From Myxococcales bacterium (GTDB lineage Bacteria; Myxococcota_A; Polyangia; Haliangiales; Haliangiaceae), in contig JAAEPE010000556.1 in assembly GCA_024222395.1 (NCBI GenBank), positions 1 through 64,000 on the forward strand: DNA of 64,000 nucleotides, given 5' to 3'. This document shows, piece by piece, positions 1-8,721 of the stretch. A program made the translations under genes and the position numbers. Position 1 is the first letter of the stretch. The number at the start of each line of letters is the position of its first letter. The notes under the pieces are model-generated. The model was not told where the DNA came from and made no database searches. It saw only the letters and a program-made list of their open reading frames with translations.

Positions 1-2
1 AG

Positions 3-434
3 TTAGTCGAAACCTCCAAGCCGTAGTGAAGCGCAGTCGATCAAGCGCTTTTCCAAAGCCTCGCTTACCTCGCCTTTCTCTCGTAACTCCAACTTCCGAT
101 CCAGGGCATAGAAGTCCTTCTCGCAGCTACCGCAGTAATGGAAGTGGCGCCGAAGTTTGTGGCCCCCCGAGAGCGTCTAGATCGTCCTAGCGCGATTCTT
201 CACTCGAATCTTCGCCGTCGTTTTGCACACGGGGCACGGTGCTTCCCCCGAGGTTTGCTCGGCCTCCAGCCCCCTCAAGTAGTTGTCATAACGCCGATTC
301 TCAATATTCCGACCCGGTTTCTGAAAGTTCTCTTCGACTATGGCAGGGCGAACCCCTACCGTTTATTGCCGCTTGGCCAGCTCGGCAATGAGCGCCTCTG
401 TGCTCAAACTCGACAGGTCTTTCTCTGATTCCAT
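3..434 (-). pseudogene. Decayed transposase N-terminal fragment (ISKra4-like)
   Basis: Read on the minus strand this starts with an ATG (MESEKDLSSLS), meets a stop after 23 codons, and then continues in pieces containing CPVCKTTAKIRV, an in-frame TAG, and RRHFHYCGSCEKDFYALD before a final stop. The order CPxC, a basic stretch, then YxCxxCxxxFxxLD is what I remember of the zinc-binding N-terminus of ISKra4-family transposases. No DDE domain is visible, so only a remnant is left. It suggests an old insertion next to the broken TPP gene that follows. The family assignment is by motif memory only and could be wrong. Confidence 0.45.
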
Positions 435-524
435 GCCAGCATCAGATCTGAGAGTCGACGAAATCTCAAATCGAGTGCAGCCCCAATTGCGTCAGTTCTC
501 AAACGGAATCAGATCAAGGGTGGA

Positions 525-917
525 GAGATGGGCTTTCACCAGCAAGAGATCGAGACTGCCCTTCGAAACGAGCTTGCCGTCATCTACCTTGTGCTCTGCG
601 ACAAGCAGTGAGGCATGGTGAAGATGAACCAGCAGTTCGCTCTCAAACCGATCAAGACGTTGGTAAAGAAGTCTCTCGACGCTGACGAGACAATCAACGC
701 AGATCTATGTGAGACACGCTTCTATGACCTCGCCCGCTCCATGGGGGCCTACGGCGAGCGAGTCTCCGACCCAGCCGGTCTCAAAGGTGCCATCAAACGC
801 GCCCAGCAATCTGGCCGCTGCTCGGTCATTCATGTCGACGTCGACCCGGTCAAGCACATGTGGGCACCACACCTCAAGACCTTCGTGGATATGCACCAAG
901 CGCCTAAGGGTCACTAG
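525..917 (+). pseudogene. C-terminal remnant of a thiamine-diphosphate-dependent enzyme
   Basis: The frame reads EMGFHQQEIETALRNELAV, then VIYLVLCDKQ, a TGA at 612-614, and GMVKMNQQFALKPIKTLVKK, ending with SVIHVDVDPVKHMWAPHLK. This matches the C-terminal TPP-binding domain of acetolactate-synthase-like enzymes, where the usual sequence is CDKQWGMVK; the TGA therefore replaces a Trp codon (TGG to TGA). Upstream of the GGEMGFH segment the family similarity disappears, so the N-terminal two thirds are missing, probably through the rearrangement that left the transposase fragment. No SECIS-like hairpin follows the TGA. A short product from the ATG at 615 would lack most of the fold. Confidence 0.75.
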
Positions 918-920
918 GCA

Positions 921-1886
921 ATGCCTGGAGAAACTGTCCCCAAGCGGGTCCTGGTAACAGGGTCCGCAGGCTATGTCGGAAAGCTCGTAACGCGAGCGCT
1001 CCTTGCCCACCCCGATATGGGCTCCGTGCTGGCTACAGACATTCAGGAGAAACCCTCTGAGCTGATCTCAGAGAAGCTCGGCTTTCCCTCTCTCGACATC
1101 CGCAGCTCTTCTCTGGCCTCGGCAATGGCCGAAGAATCGATCGACGTAGCAGTTCATCTGGCCGCAATTGTCAGCCCTCCCAAGGGCATGAGTCGCGAGG
1201 AAGTGCGGTCCATCGATGTCGGCGGCACCGAGAAGCTACTCGACGCGCGTGTCGCAGCTGGCGTTAAGAAGATCATCGTCACCAGTAGCGGCGCCGCGTA
1301 CGGCCATTTTCGCGATACCCCAGACTTGCTGAGGGAAGAGCATCCGCTTCGAGGCAACCCGGAGTTTGCCTATTCGGATCACAAGCGACTTGTGGAGGAG
1401 ATGCTCGCCCGCTACTGCGAGGAGCATGCACAACTCGCCCAACTCATCTTCCGTCCAGGCACCATCCTGGGCGAAGACGTCTCGAACAAAATCACCGTGA
1501 TCTTTCAGAAGCCGGTGATCCTAGGGCTCAAGGAGTCGGCCTCGCCATTCGCTCTCACTTGGGATCAAGACGTAGTGCAGTGCATCCTGTGAGGCGTCAC
1601 TACGGAGAAAACCGGCATCTACAATCTCGTTGGCGACGGGGTCATGACACTTCGCGAGATCGCCGCAGAGCTTGGCAAGCGTTACATTCCAGCCCCCACA
1701 AGCTTGGTGGAAGGCGCGCCGCAAGTCCTGAAGCAATTTGACCTCACCCAATACGGCCCCGAGCAAACGTGCTTCCTCCGATATCGCCCTGTCATGGCCA
1801 ACGAGAAGCTAAAGAACGAGCTTGGCTACCGCCCATCACATACGTCTCGAGAGGTTTTCGCCCTCTACAAGGCGAGTCATGCCTAG
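921..1886 (+). pseudogene. NAD-dependent epimerase/dehydratase with one in-frame TGA
   Basis: Extended SDR of about 321 residues. The N-terminal Rossmann motif is VLVTGSAGYVGKLVTRALL (GxxGxxG), followed by HLAAIVSPP and the catalytic region TSSGAAYG...YSDHKRLVEE (YxxxK). A TGA at 1590-1592 interrupts it after DQDVVQCIL; the same frame continues GVTTEKTGIYNLVGDGVMTL to the expected C-terminus with no other lesion. A single TGG to TGA change is the simplest explanation. No convincing hairpin follows, so selenocysteine is unlikely. It starts 4 nt after the TPP remnant and its last codons overlap the next SDR gene, so the three once formed an operon. A truncated 223-residue protein could still be made. 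Confidence 0.75.
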
Positions 1887-2697
1887 GCACGCCACCGCCC
1901 TCAACGACGATGTAATCATCGTGACCGGAGCCGCTTCAGGCATTGGGCGCGAACTCACAAAGGAGTGGGTGCGTATCGGTGGAAGGGTCGCAATGCTCGA
2001 CGTCAACCGCGAGGGCCTTGACGAAGTCTCGAGCACCCTGCCAGCAGGCAGGACGCTCTGCATTACCACTGATATCTGCGATATCGGCGCATGCCAAGCT
2101 GCGGTTGAAACGGTGACGAAGACCTGGGGACGCATCGATGTCTTGGCGAACAATGCTGGCATCTCGCATCACAGTGACCTGCGAAATGCCGACCTTGGCG
2201 TGTTGCGCCGTGTCATGGAAGTCTATTTCTTCGGGACGGTCAACCTCACACACACAGCTCTTCCGGAACTCATTAAGAGCCAAGGACGCATCGTCGTGCT
2301 CTCTAGTGTGGCCGGTTTTTCTCCGCTAATTGGGCGCACGGGATACGCAGCAAGCAAGCACGCCCTGCACGGCTTCTTCGACACCCTGCGAGCGGAGCTT
2401 CGCGAGCAGAAGGTCTATTTCACGCTTGCCTGTCCGAGTTTTACCAAGACGGCCATCGATGACAATGCAATGGCCGGCGACGGCTCAAGCCTGTGCAAAG
2501 ACAAGAAAGTCGTTGGCAAGCTTCTGCGCGCAGAGGATGTCGCTGCAGCGGTCATTGCTTCCAGCGAGCGGAGGCAGTCTCAGGTACTCATCTCGCCACT
2601 TGCGAAAGCCTCATACTGGCTAAGCCGCTTGGTGCCGCCGGCCTTCGAACGAGTTATGCGCAGAACCACAGCCTCCGTATCGCAAGAGTCGGTCTAG
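1879..2697 (+). CDS. Short-chain dehydrogenase/reductase
   Basis: A classical SDR of 272 residues. The NAD(P)-binding motif TGAASGIGRELTKEW is near residue 13, NNAG follows at about residue 93, and the catalytic Ser and YxxxK are seen in VVLSSVAGFSPLIGRTGYAASK. The ATG at 1879 overlaps the stop of the epimerase gene by 8 nt, which fits translational coupling; the longer open frame upstream only reads through the epimerase. The C-terminal tail (YWLSRLVPPAFERVM) resembles membrane-associated SDRs of the DHRS7 type. The substrate cannot be told. It appears intact, unlike the two genes upstream. Confidence 0.85.
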   Translation: MPRHATALNDDVIIVTGAASGIGRELTKEWVRIGGRVAMLDVNREGLDEVSSTLPAGRTLCITTDICDIGACQAAVETVTKTWGRIDVLANNAGISHHSDLRNADLGVLRRVMEVYFFGTVNLTHTALPELIKSQGRIVVLSSVAGFSPLIGRTGYAASKHALHGFFDTLRAELREQKVYFTLACPSFTKTAIDDNAMAGDGSSLCKDKKVVGKLLRAEDVAAAVIASSERRQSQVLISPLAKASYWLSRLVPPAFERVMRRTTASVSQESV

Positions 2698-3233
2698 AGG
2701 TTGTAGAAGACTGGTACGGCGAAAACCTTCGGGTCGATTAACGTGCCCTGCCGGATGCGCCCCTCGATGAATTCTTGGAACTCGGACATTGGCACTAGGA
2801 TAACCTCGATGTCCTCACTCTCGTCGCCGCCACCGGGACCGACCTTGGTGAGTCCCCGCGCCACATAGAGCGAAATCGTCTCTTCGGTGATGCCCGGAGC
2901 ACTGGGCACCTCGACCACCTCTCGCAACTCGCCGGCTTCGTAGCCCGTCTCCTCGATGAGTTCGCGCTTGGCAGCCAGATCCACAGCCTCGTCCTCCTGG
3001 CCTACGATATCTCCTACGAGACCTGCTGGGATTTCCAGAACGCGAGCATTGCCGAGCGGCGGACGGGGCTGCTCTACCAGCACAACTTCGTCGTCATCGG
3101 TGAAGGCATAAATCCCCGCGACGCCGGTAGTGTTGACCCGCTGCACCCACTCCCACTTGCCGACCTTGCGCAAGCGTAGCCACTTGCCACAGCCAAGCAC
3201 TTCGCCATCAGCATTATCCTTACTCACTTTCAC
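2694..3233 (-). CDS. Nudix hydrolase, ADP-ribose pyrophosphatase-like
   Basis: About 179 residues. The Nudix box is preceded by EIPAGLVGD and reads [16 protein letters not shown], giving the REUxEExGU core; the segment before it carries a small insertion ([12 protein letters not shown]) relative to MutT, a spacing that I recall in ADP-ribose pyrophosphatase relatives. The upstream [19 protein letters not shown] is the usual first strand region. I place the start at a GTG inside the last codons of the PRPP synthetase gene (GTGAAAGTGAGTAAGG), so the two overlap and are probably co-translated. A longer open frame exists but reads through prs. An ADP-ribose or NADH pyrophosphatase role next to PRPP synthesis fits nucleotide housekeeping. 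Confidence 0.85.
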   Translation of the reverse strand: MKVSKDNADGEVLGCGKWLRLRKVGKWEWVQRVNTTGVAGIYAFTDDDEVVLVEQPRPPLGNARVLEIPAGLVGDIVGQEDEAVDLAAKRELIEETGYEAGELREVVEVPSAPGITEETISLYVARGLTKVGPGGGDESEDIEVILVPMSEFQEFIEGRIRQGTLIDPKVFAVPVFYNL

Positions 3234-4161
3234 CCCACATTCCGTGATCGACGAGAGAGTTGGTGAGAAGTTTGGAAATCGAGTGCACTTGCAAGAAGTC
3301 TCCCGCAAGTTCGGACGCCCGAGGATGAGAGTCGGTGCAAACGATCGAGGAAAACATGCCACTGTCGCGAAGTGTTTCAAGCGCGTCCGCCGGAAAGACC
3401 CCATGCGTCGTGAGTGCAGAGACCGATGTGGCGCCAGCATTGCGATACGCTTCGGCCGATCCAACGAGGGATGAGCCAGTGCGAATCATGTCGTCGTAGA
3501 TCACGACCTTCTTGCCAGAAACGTTCGCGCTCACGTCGATAACTTCCGTGCTAGCCCCGTCTAGCCGTCGCTTGTAGGCGAAAGCGCAGGCCACACCCAG
3601 TTCATTTGCAAGAGCCTCAACCCACTTGGCACGCCCCGCATCCGTACAGGCGAGCACAAAGTCGTCTCCGCCAAGGCTTCGGGCCAGCTCGGCAATAAGC
3701 GGTCTTGCCGATACATGCCGCGGTTGCATCGAGCCTTCGAAGTAGTGAGTGATGCCCTGTACGTGTAAATCGAGCATGATGATCTCGTTGCCCATGGCCG
3801 CGGGCGGAATGGACGAGAGCAATCTCGCGCGGGTCTTTGCCGTAACGACTTCGCCAGGGCGCATTGCCCTTTCCATGGTGGAATAGCCAAAGAACGGCAA
3901 GAGAATGGAGAGCCGCCGAGCACCATAGTAGACCAGGGCGCAAGCGACGTCATACAGCGCTAGGGTATCCGAATCGGTAATCGTGCCACCAAGGAGAATC
4001 ACATCGCGTCCCCTGCATGCGGTGGTGATGCGCCGATAGCGCTCCCCGTCGGGGAATTGCCTGGCTTCGACTTCACCAACTTCCACGTCTGACTCCTCCG
4101 CCAGCCGTTGGCCCAAGAGTTCGTAGCTCTGCGATGCGAATAGTAGTGGAGGCTGCCTCAA
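3220..4161 (-). CDS. prs: Ribose-phosphate pyrophosphokinase (PRPP synthetase)
   Basis: A 313-residue protein with the PRPP synthetase order: [13 protein letters not shown] near the N-terminus, a central [20 protein letters not shown] segment, [14 protein letters not shown], and the PRPP-binding loop [17 protein letters not shown] (DDxxxTG). It makes PRPP from ribose 5-phosphate and ATP for nucleotide, His and Trp synthesis. Several positions differ from the canonical bacterial form (for example YSTMERAMR in place of YARQDR), so it may be a divergent class. The start is a TTG. It is followed by an overlapping Nudix gene. The upstream gap toward the PfkB gene holds a long palindrome. Confidence 0.85.
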   Translation of the reverse strand: MRQPPLLFASQSYELLGQRLAEESDVEVGEVEARQFPDGERYRRITTACRGRDVILLGGTITDSDTLALYDVACALVYYGARRLSILLPFFGYSTMERAMRPGEVVTAKTRARLLSSIPPAAMGNEIIMLDLHVQGITHYFEGSMQPRHVSARPLIAELARSLGGDDFVLACTDAGRAKWVEALANELGVACAFAYKRRLDGASTEVIDVSANVSGKKVVIYDDMIRTGSSLVGSAEAYRNAGATSVSALTTHGVFPADALETLRDSGMFSSIVCTDSHPRASELAGDFLQVHSISKLLTNSLVDHGMWGESE

Positions 4162-4184
4162 GGTAGCCTAAGTGTAGCTCTAGA

Positions 4185-4300
4185 AGACTGGTGTTTTTCT
4201 GCACAAAACACAGTCTCCTAGTTGTTTGGGCCCGGAGGGCCCGTTTCTAGGGGCTCCGCCCAAAACACTAGGAGACTGGTGTATTTCGCACCAGTCTCCT
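4185..4300. repeat. 116-bp imperfect palindrome with two hairpins
   Basis: Two inverted copies of one sequence face each other in the divergent gap between prs and the PfkB gene. The right copy has a perfect 12-bp stem (4270-4281 with 4289-4300) around a 7-nt loop; the left copy (4185-4216) pairs AGACTG with CAGTCT plus a T-rich/A-rich extension. The middle is also self-complementary (TTTGGGC...GCCCAAA and CGGAG...CTCCG). It may act as operator, RNA hairpin pair or a small palindromic mobile element. No second copy was noticed in the window. Confidence 0.7.
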
Positions 4301-4316
4301 GGAGCGTTTAGGATCA

Positions 4317-5222
4317 ATGCACATGCAAGAGAGGAATATTGGAAGCGTCCTTTGTTGGGGCGAAGTGCTGTGGGATCTCTTTCCCTCTGGTGCCTGCCTG
4401 GGCGGGGCGCCCTCCAATCTCGCGGTCCATCTTGCCGCAAGTGGCCTGCCAACTGCCTTGGTCTCCCGAGTGGGCACGGACAGTCTGGGCAAGCAGGCGA
4501 GAGAGGCACTACAGCTTCGAGGGCTAGACACTCGTGCGCTTCAAGAAGATGGGGAGCTGGCAACCGGGCGCGTTGGTGTGAAGCTCTGCGATGGCGAAGC
4601 GAGATACACATTGCACTCAGGAGCCTGGCAGCGAATAGTGTGCGATGACATCGCGGCCGAGCTTCTGAGCATAACGCCGGCATTCTGTTTCGGAACGCTG
4701 TCCCAGGAGAGCGACACAGGTCTCTCCAGCTGGCGCCAGGCTCTCACCCACCTACCAGAGAGTGCGATTCGCTTCTGTGATCCCAACCTCCGAGGAGGAC
4801 GCATCGATCCCGCTCAGGCTTTCGAGCACATTGAGGCTGCCACGATCGTGAAGCTCAACGAGAAGGAGGCCGAGACCTTCGAATCCACCTACGGATGCGA
4901 CAACGCGGTCAGCTGGCTGCTCGAAGAAATGAACGTCGCCCTGGTGGCAAAGACACTCGGTCCCCATGGCTCACAGCTCACAACACGAGCCGAGACAGCG
5001 CACCATCCAGGGTTTCCAGCCACGTCGGGCGGCGACAACATCGGTGCCGGCGACGCCTTTGGAGCCATTCTCGTGCGCGGAGCCTTGGCGAAAGCCCCGC
5101 TAGCCAACATCGCCGAAGCCGCCAATCTCTACGGCAGTTTCGTGGCCTCTAATCGCGGAGCGACGCCTCATCCAAGCGTGCCTTTGCTCAAGAACGTTGC
5201 CCAGCTGCTTGGCCTTGGGTAG
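4317..5222 (+). CDS. PfkB-family carbohydrate kinase (fructokinase-like)
   Basis: A 301-residue ribokinase-fold sugar kinase. The N-terminal motif GGAPSNLAVHLAASG (residues about 29-43) and RVGTDSLGKQARE are the first PfkB signature; the C-terminal GDNIGAGDAFGAILVRG holds the catalytic Asp in GAGDAF. DPNLR and KLNEKEAETF are typical of fructokinase-like members. It phosphorylates a sugar, most likely fructose, with ATP. The first ATG is used here, but the ATG two codons downstream is equally possible. The gene stands alone, divergent from prs across the hairpin region. Confidence 0.85.
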   Translation: MHMQERNIGSVLCWGEVLWDLFPSGACLGGAPSNLAVHLAASGLPTALVSRVGTDSLGKQAREALQLRGLDTRALQEDGELATGRVGVKLCDGEARYTLHSGAWQRIVCDDIAAELLSITPAFCFGTLSQESDTGLSSWRQALTHLPESAIRFCDPNLRGGRIDPAQAFEHIEAATIVKLNEKEAETFESTYGCDNAVSWLLEEMNVALVAKTLGPHGSQLTTRAETAHHPGFPATSGGDNIGAGDAFGAILVRGALAKAPLANIAEAANLYGSFVASNRGATPHPSVPLLKNVAQLLGLG

Positions 5223-5592
5223 CGAGGAATGAATCTACGATGAGAGCAGTCGGCAGGAGACTGTGGTGAACTATCTCTCTACGTCCTCTCTACGTCACTC
5301 ACAAATCCCAGGGACGAAAATGTAGGCGTTCTAGTCGGCGTCATACGCCAGCCGCTCCAGGCACCGCGCACCCTCATGTCCTTCGCGATCGTGGCGCCGG
5401 TGGTGCTGTGCCGCAGGGCACTAGCGGCCTAGATCTACACACGTTTGCACACATCTCGCACCGTCAAGTACTCCGACACTTGAAGGGTGCCTACGTCAGA
5501 ATTCCCCCCGCAAAGGAGATCGGCGTTTGCCGGATTCTCAGGAGTTAGGTGCTCGATGCGTCGGCACGATTGCTGCTGCTAGAGAATGCGTG
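5223..5592. other. Intergenic stretch, no feature recognised
   Basis: Between the PfkB gene and the GGDEF gene. I see no conserved ORF, hairpin with T-tract, tRNA or repeat. The open frame of the next gene extends back to 5527, but that extension has no similarity to a receiver domain, so the promoter of the GGDEF gene is presumably here. Confidence 0.5.
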
Positions 5593-6564
5593 ATGTTCAA
5601 CGGAAGTACTCTCGCAAGCGCACCTCAAACGAACGCCCGACCAACGGTTCTCCTCGTCGAAGATGATCCGTACGTCGCCAAGTTCATACGCAAGCGTCTT
5701 ATCCTCGAGGGCTTCGCAGTCGTCGAATGCAGCGATGGTAAGGAGGCCCTCGTCTCTCTCCGCACCGAGCCACTGCCCGACCTAATCCTCTCCGACCTCC
5801 GCATGCCACAGCTCGATGGCTTTGCTCTGCTCGAGACAATTCGAGACATGGAGCAGGCGAGCCACTTGCCAATTATCATTCTCTCTGGCGCTGGTACGGT
5901 CGAGGAACGAGTCAACTGCCTCGAGCGCGGAGCTGCGGACTACCTCTGCAAACCTATCGATGGTGTGGAACTCGCCGCCCGGGTACGCATGCACTTGCGC
6001 AACACGGCAGAGCTTAGGCGCCTCCGCAAAGAAGCCCGCTTTGATCCGCTCACAAGATGTCTCAACCGTCGCGGGGCTGTCGAGGCACTACAGCGAGAGA
6101 TCGATCGCTGCCACAGAGCGGAGACACCGATGAGCGTCATGCTCATTGATGCCGACAGGTTCAAACACATCAACGATACCTATGGGCACGCCGCCGGCGA
6201 TGTTGTGTTGCTAGAGATAGCGAATACCTTGAAAGAGTGTCTCCGCATGACCGATGTTGTTGGACGGCTTGGTGGGGATGAGTTCGTCATCGCCCTTCCC
6301 GGCGTCGGCGATCCATTGGCCACACAAATCAAAACCCGTTTGCGTGAACGCATCGCCAAGAATATTGTGCCTGGCTCAGAGCACCCAGTCAGCATTTCGA
6401 TCGGCCTCGTCGTCGACACGGAAGCTGAGTTCAGCCTAGCTCAGCTCTTCGAACACGCCGACGCGGCAATGTATAGGGACAAGCGAAATCGTCGGAACAC
6501 GCTTACTGTCTTGAAGGTGGTTGAGCCTGAGCCGGAAGAAGCGGCGCAGGAATCGTTACCTTAA
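5593..6564 (+). CDS. Response regulator with GGDEF output (diguanylate cyclase)
   Basis: A two-domain protein of about 323 residues. Residues roughly 17-130 form a receiver domain: LLVEDDPYVAKFIRKRL supplies the acidic pair, LILSDLRMPQLDGF the phosphoacceptor Asp, and LCKPID the conserved Lys. The rest is a GGDEF domain with FDPLTRCLNRRG, IDADRFKHINDTYGH and an intact RLGGDEFVIALPG active site. RMTD lies five residues before GGDEF, a canonical I-site, so c-di-GMP feedback inhibition is expected. This is the PleD/WspR style of phosphorylation-controlled c-di-GMP synthesis. No partner histidine kinase is adjacent. I chose the ATG just ahead of the receiver domain. Its 3' end overlaps the convergent gene by about 60 nt. 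Confidence 0.9.
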   Translation: MFNGSTLASAPQTNARPTVLLVEDDPYVAKFIRKRLILEGFAVVECSDGKEALVSLRTEPLPDLILSDLRMPQLDGFALLETIRDMEQASHLPIIILSGAGTVEERVNCLERGAADYLCKPIDGVELAARVRMHLRNTAELRRLRKEARFDPLTRCLNRRGAVEALQREIDRCHRAETPMSVMLIDADRFKHINDTYGHAAGDVVLLEIANTLKECLRMTDVVGRLGGDEFVIALPGVGDPLATQIKTRLRERIAKNIVPGSEHPVSISIGLVVDTEAEFSLAQLFEHADAAMYRDKRNRRNTLTVLKVVEPEPEEAAQESLP

Positions 6565-7387
6565 ACCGCAGGAGGCGCCACTCCTGTTCGTTTTCGACCT
6601 TGATGAACTCGAAGGTGCCGGTAGTGCGCGCGTTCTCATATTGCAGAATCGCGGTGAGTTTTGCCCTCGTCTTGCCCGCGTTGTGGTCGGACTTTGTGAA
6701 CTCCAGCACGTGCTCGAACGCGCCGAGCTCTTCGTCGATTCCCGCAAGCGTCTTCTGAAACTGCACCTTGCTACTCGACTCCCGAAAGGGCGGTGACGCT
6801 TCCTCGTAGATCTTGTCGCCAAGTCCGCGTACCGTGTCTTCCAATATTGTGACCAGGAGTCTTCGCACCTTCGCTGGAGCAACGATCCGCTTTGTCTCAG
6901 AGTTGATGAGCAGAACTCTGCTCCGCAGCATCATCGGCACGCGTATGTCGTATCCCAAGAGTCGCCATTTCCCGTCGCCACCGCGCAGAAAGCTAAGCTC
7001 GCCCGGCGTCACGATTCCATTGCCAAATCGCAGCTCGTAGACAATGCGTGCGGTCTTTCCGTGGATAGAGTTGTGCACCTCGATTTCCTCGACGCTCTCA
7101 ATCTTCTGGAAGGCGCCTAGCGTCTTGGTGAGCCTCTCGGCTTTGTCGACGTCACTCGAAAGCAAGCGACTCTCTCGCAACAGAATTGACGACCCTTCGT
7201 AGGCCTCCTTGGCCCCCTCTGTGCCACTTGTGAGCAGCCTGAGTATGTGTGCGCTCTCCTTTTGAAAGCCGTAGTGCTCCTCGAAGTAGCCGCCGTTCTT
7301 TGCGAGAAGGAGCCCAATCCCGACCAAGATAAGCAAGGTGACTAGTCGCTTCAACCAGCGTCGCGCCGATGCTCCTGCCTCGCCCAC
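6503..7387 (-). CDS. Membrane-anchored protein with duplicated NTF2-like domain
   Basis: A 294-residue protein of unknown function. The N-terminus (RRWLKRLVTLLILVGIGLLL) is a single membrane anchor, leaving a periplasmic body. The body looks like two copies of one alpha-beta unit: one ends GKWRLLGYDIRVP and the other EWRLLRFKVTIP, each after a run of beta strands and an antiparallel helix (KTLGAFQKIESVEEIEV and KTLAGIDEELGAFEHVLEF). This resembles small DUF4019/DUF3887-type NTF2-like folds, but I cannot name the family. It is the last gene of the xanthine-dehydrogenase-type operon, 4 nt after the FAD subunit, and overlaps the GGDEF gene tail to tail. Confidence 0.7.
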   Translation of the reverse strand: MGEAGASARRWLKRLVTLLILVGIGLLLAKNGGYFEEHYGFQKESAHILRLLTSGTEGAKEAYEGSSILLRESRLLSSDVDKAERLTKTLGAFQKIESVEEIEVHNSIHGKTARIVYELRFGNGIVTPGELSFLRGGDGKWRLLGYDIRVPMMLRSRVLLINSETKRIVAPAKVRRLLVTILEDTVRGLGDKIYEEASPPFRESSSKVQFQKTLAGIDEELGAFEHVLEFTKSDHNAGKTRAKLTAILQYENARTTGTFEFIKVENEQEWRLLRFKVTIPAPLLPAQAQPPSRQ

Positions 7388-7391
7388 AGTT

Positions 7392-8228
7392 CTACAAGCT
7401 CAGAACAAATCGTCGCACTAGGTTCTGCGCAACGCCCAGCCTATAGTCGGCATTCGAGCGAACATCGTCGATTGGTACGATTTCCCCTGCAAGCGCTTTG
7501 ATAGCGCGCGTCGCGCTCTCATCATTGGGACTCTGCCCTAGTAGCGCGGCCTCCGCGGCCTTTGCGCGCACCGTGCGATCGGCAACGGCACCCAGGGCGA
7601 TACGGATGCCGGCGATCTTGCCATCGTCGAGGTGGGCGACGGCGGCCATCGTCAGCTTCGAAATCGACTGTGCCCGTCTCGTACCGACTTTGCGCCAAGT
7701 CTGAACAGCGCCCTTGTGTTGCACAGGCACTTCGATGGCCACGATGAGTTCGTTTCCGGCAAGGTCAACTTTCCGATAGCCGAGCAAGAACTCTTCGTAC
7801 GGAATACGTCGCTCACCATCTACGCTGGCAACACAAATCGTCGCTCCCAGGGCAAGAAGTGCGGGCAAGCTATCGCCTACCGGAGATGAAGTGGCGATGT
7901 TTCCACCCAGCGTCCCCCTAGCTTGGATTTGTGAGGCACCCACTTCACGACAAGCGGAAGAGAGCACTGGGAAGCGGCTGGCGACACGCTCATCATCGAG
8001 TACCCGTGCATAGGTGACGCACGCGCCGATGCGCAGGCCACCGCCCTCCAGTTCGGAGACCTCCGACAGTTCACTCAGTCCGAAGAGATTGATCATGCCC
8101 GCCGGTGCTCCCCGGTCCTTCGATGCAACCATGTGGTCGGTACCGCCAGCGATGGGGACATACTCGGGGTGTTTTGCACGGGCCTCTAGGGATGAAGCGA
8201 GATTTCGGGGACTGATGAATTCACTCAT
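7392..8228 (-). CDS. Xanthine dehydrogenase-family FAD-binding subunit (CoxM/XdhB-like)
   Basis: About 278 residues. The FAD pyrophosphate motifs are visible as YVPIAGGTDHMVASK near the N-terminus and ARGTLGGNIATSSPVGDS in the middle (TLGGNxxxxSPxxD); ELIVAIEVP and the C-terminal CO-dehydrogenase flavoprotein domain follow. It passes electrons from the iron-sulphur subunit to FAD and the final acceptor. The ATG at 8228 lies inside the stop region of the iron-sulphur gene (ATGAGTGA), so the two are coupled; a longer open frame upstream is not needed. Confidence 0.9.
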   Translation of the reverse strand: MSEFISPRNLASSLEARAKHPEYVPIAGGTDHMVASKDRGAPAGMINLFGLSELSEVSELEGGGLRIGACVTYARVLDDERVASRFPVLSSACREVGASQIQARGTLGGNIATSSPVGDSLPALLALGATICVASVDGERRIPYEEFLLGYRKVDLAGNELIVAIEVPVQHKGAVQTWRKVGTRRAQSISKLTMAAVAHLDDGKIAGIRIALGAVADRTVRAKAAEAALLGQSPNDESATRAIKALAGEIVPIDDVRSNADYRLGVAQNLVRRFVLSL

Positions 8229-8721
8229 CGCCGGGCTCCTTTGCATCTTTCAGCGACGTTTCCGGAGCAGATTCTTGAGCCGCGACGATGGCGTCGACGA
8301 TCGCTTGGTATCCAGTGCATCGACAGATATTGCCCGCTAGAAGCTCGCGCAGGCGCTCTTTGCTCGCGTCTGGCTCTTTCTCCAGGGCCCACTTCGCACA
8401 CAGAGCCACGCCGGGAGTGCAGATGCCGCACTGAGCACCTCCGTAGCGAATCAGCGTGTCCTGAATGATATGCAGGCTCTCGCTTCCCGCCATGCCTTCG
8501 ATGGTAGTGAGGCTTGCGCCCTGCAACTGCCCAACTGGCACCAAGCAGGAGTTGACCGGTTCGCCATTTAGCAAGACGGTGCAAGCCCCGCACTCCCCCT
8601 CGCCGCAGCCTTCCTTGGTCCCAACAAGGCCTAGTTCCTCACGAAGCACGTCGAGGAGACGCCTGTGGCCTTCGGTTTCGATAGTGCGGCTCTCGCCGTT
8701 AATGGTCACATCAATGTTCAC
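8221..8721 (-). CDS. 2Fe-2S subunit of molybdenum hydroxylase (CoxS/XdhC-type)
   Basis: A 166-residue two-cluster iron-sulphur protein. The plant-type ferredoxin cluster is bound by CGEGECGACTVLLNG with a later Cys in NSCLVP; the second, C-terminal cluster by GGAQCGICTPG and GNICRCTGY. This is the invariant arrangement of the small subunit of xanthine dehydrogenase, CO dehydrogenase and aldehyde oxidase complexes. It overlaps the molybdopterin subunit by 4 nt and the FAD subunit by 8 nt, so the order on the minus strand is large, small, medium. The short acidic C-terminal tail is unremarkable. Confidence 0.93.
   Translation of the reverse strand: MNIDVTINGESRTIETEGHRRLLDVLREELGLVGTKEGCGEGECGACTVLLNGEPVNSCLVPVGQLQGASLTTIEGMAGSESLHIIQDTLIRYGGAQCGICTPGVALCAKWALEKEPDASKERLRELLAGNICRCTGYQAIVDAIVAAQESAPETSLKDAKEPGDE

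Noticed and set aside
612-614. TGA of the TPP-enzyme remnant as selenocysteine
   Set aside because: The family has Trp here, no hairpin with an apical GG lies at the expected distance, and the gene is truncated anyway.
1590-1592. TGA of the epimerase as selenocysteine
   Set aside because: No neighbouring Cys or redox motif, and only a weak 3-bp CGG/CCG pairing follows.
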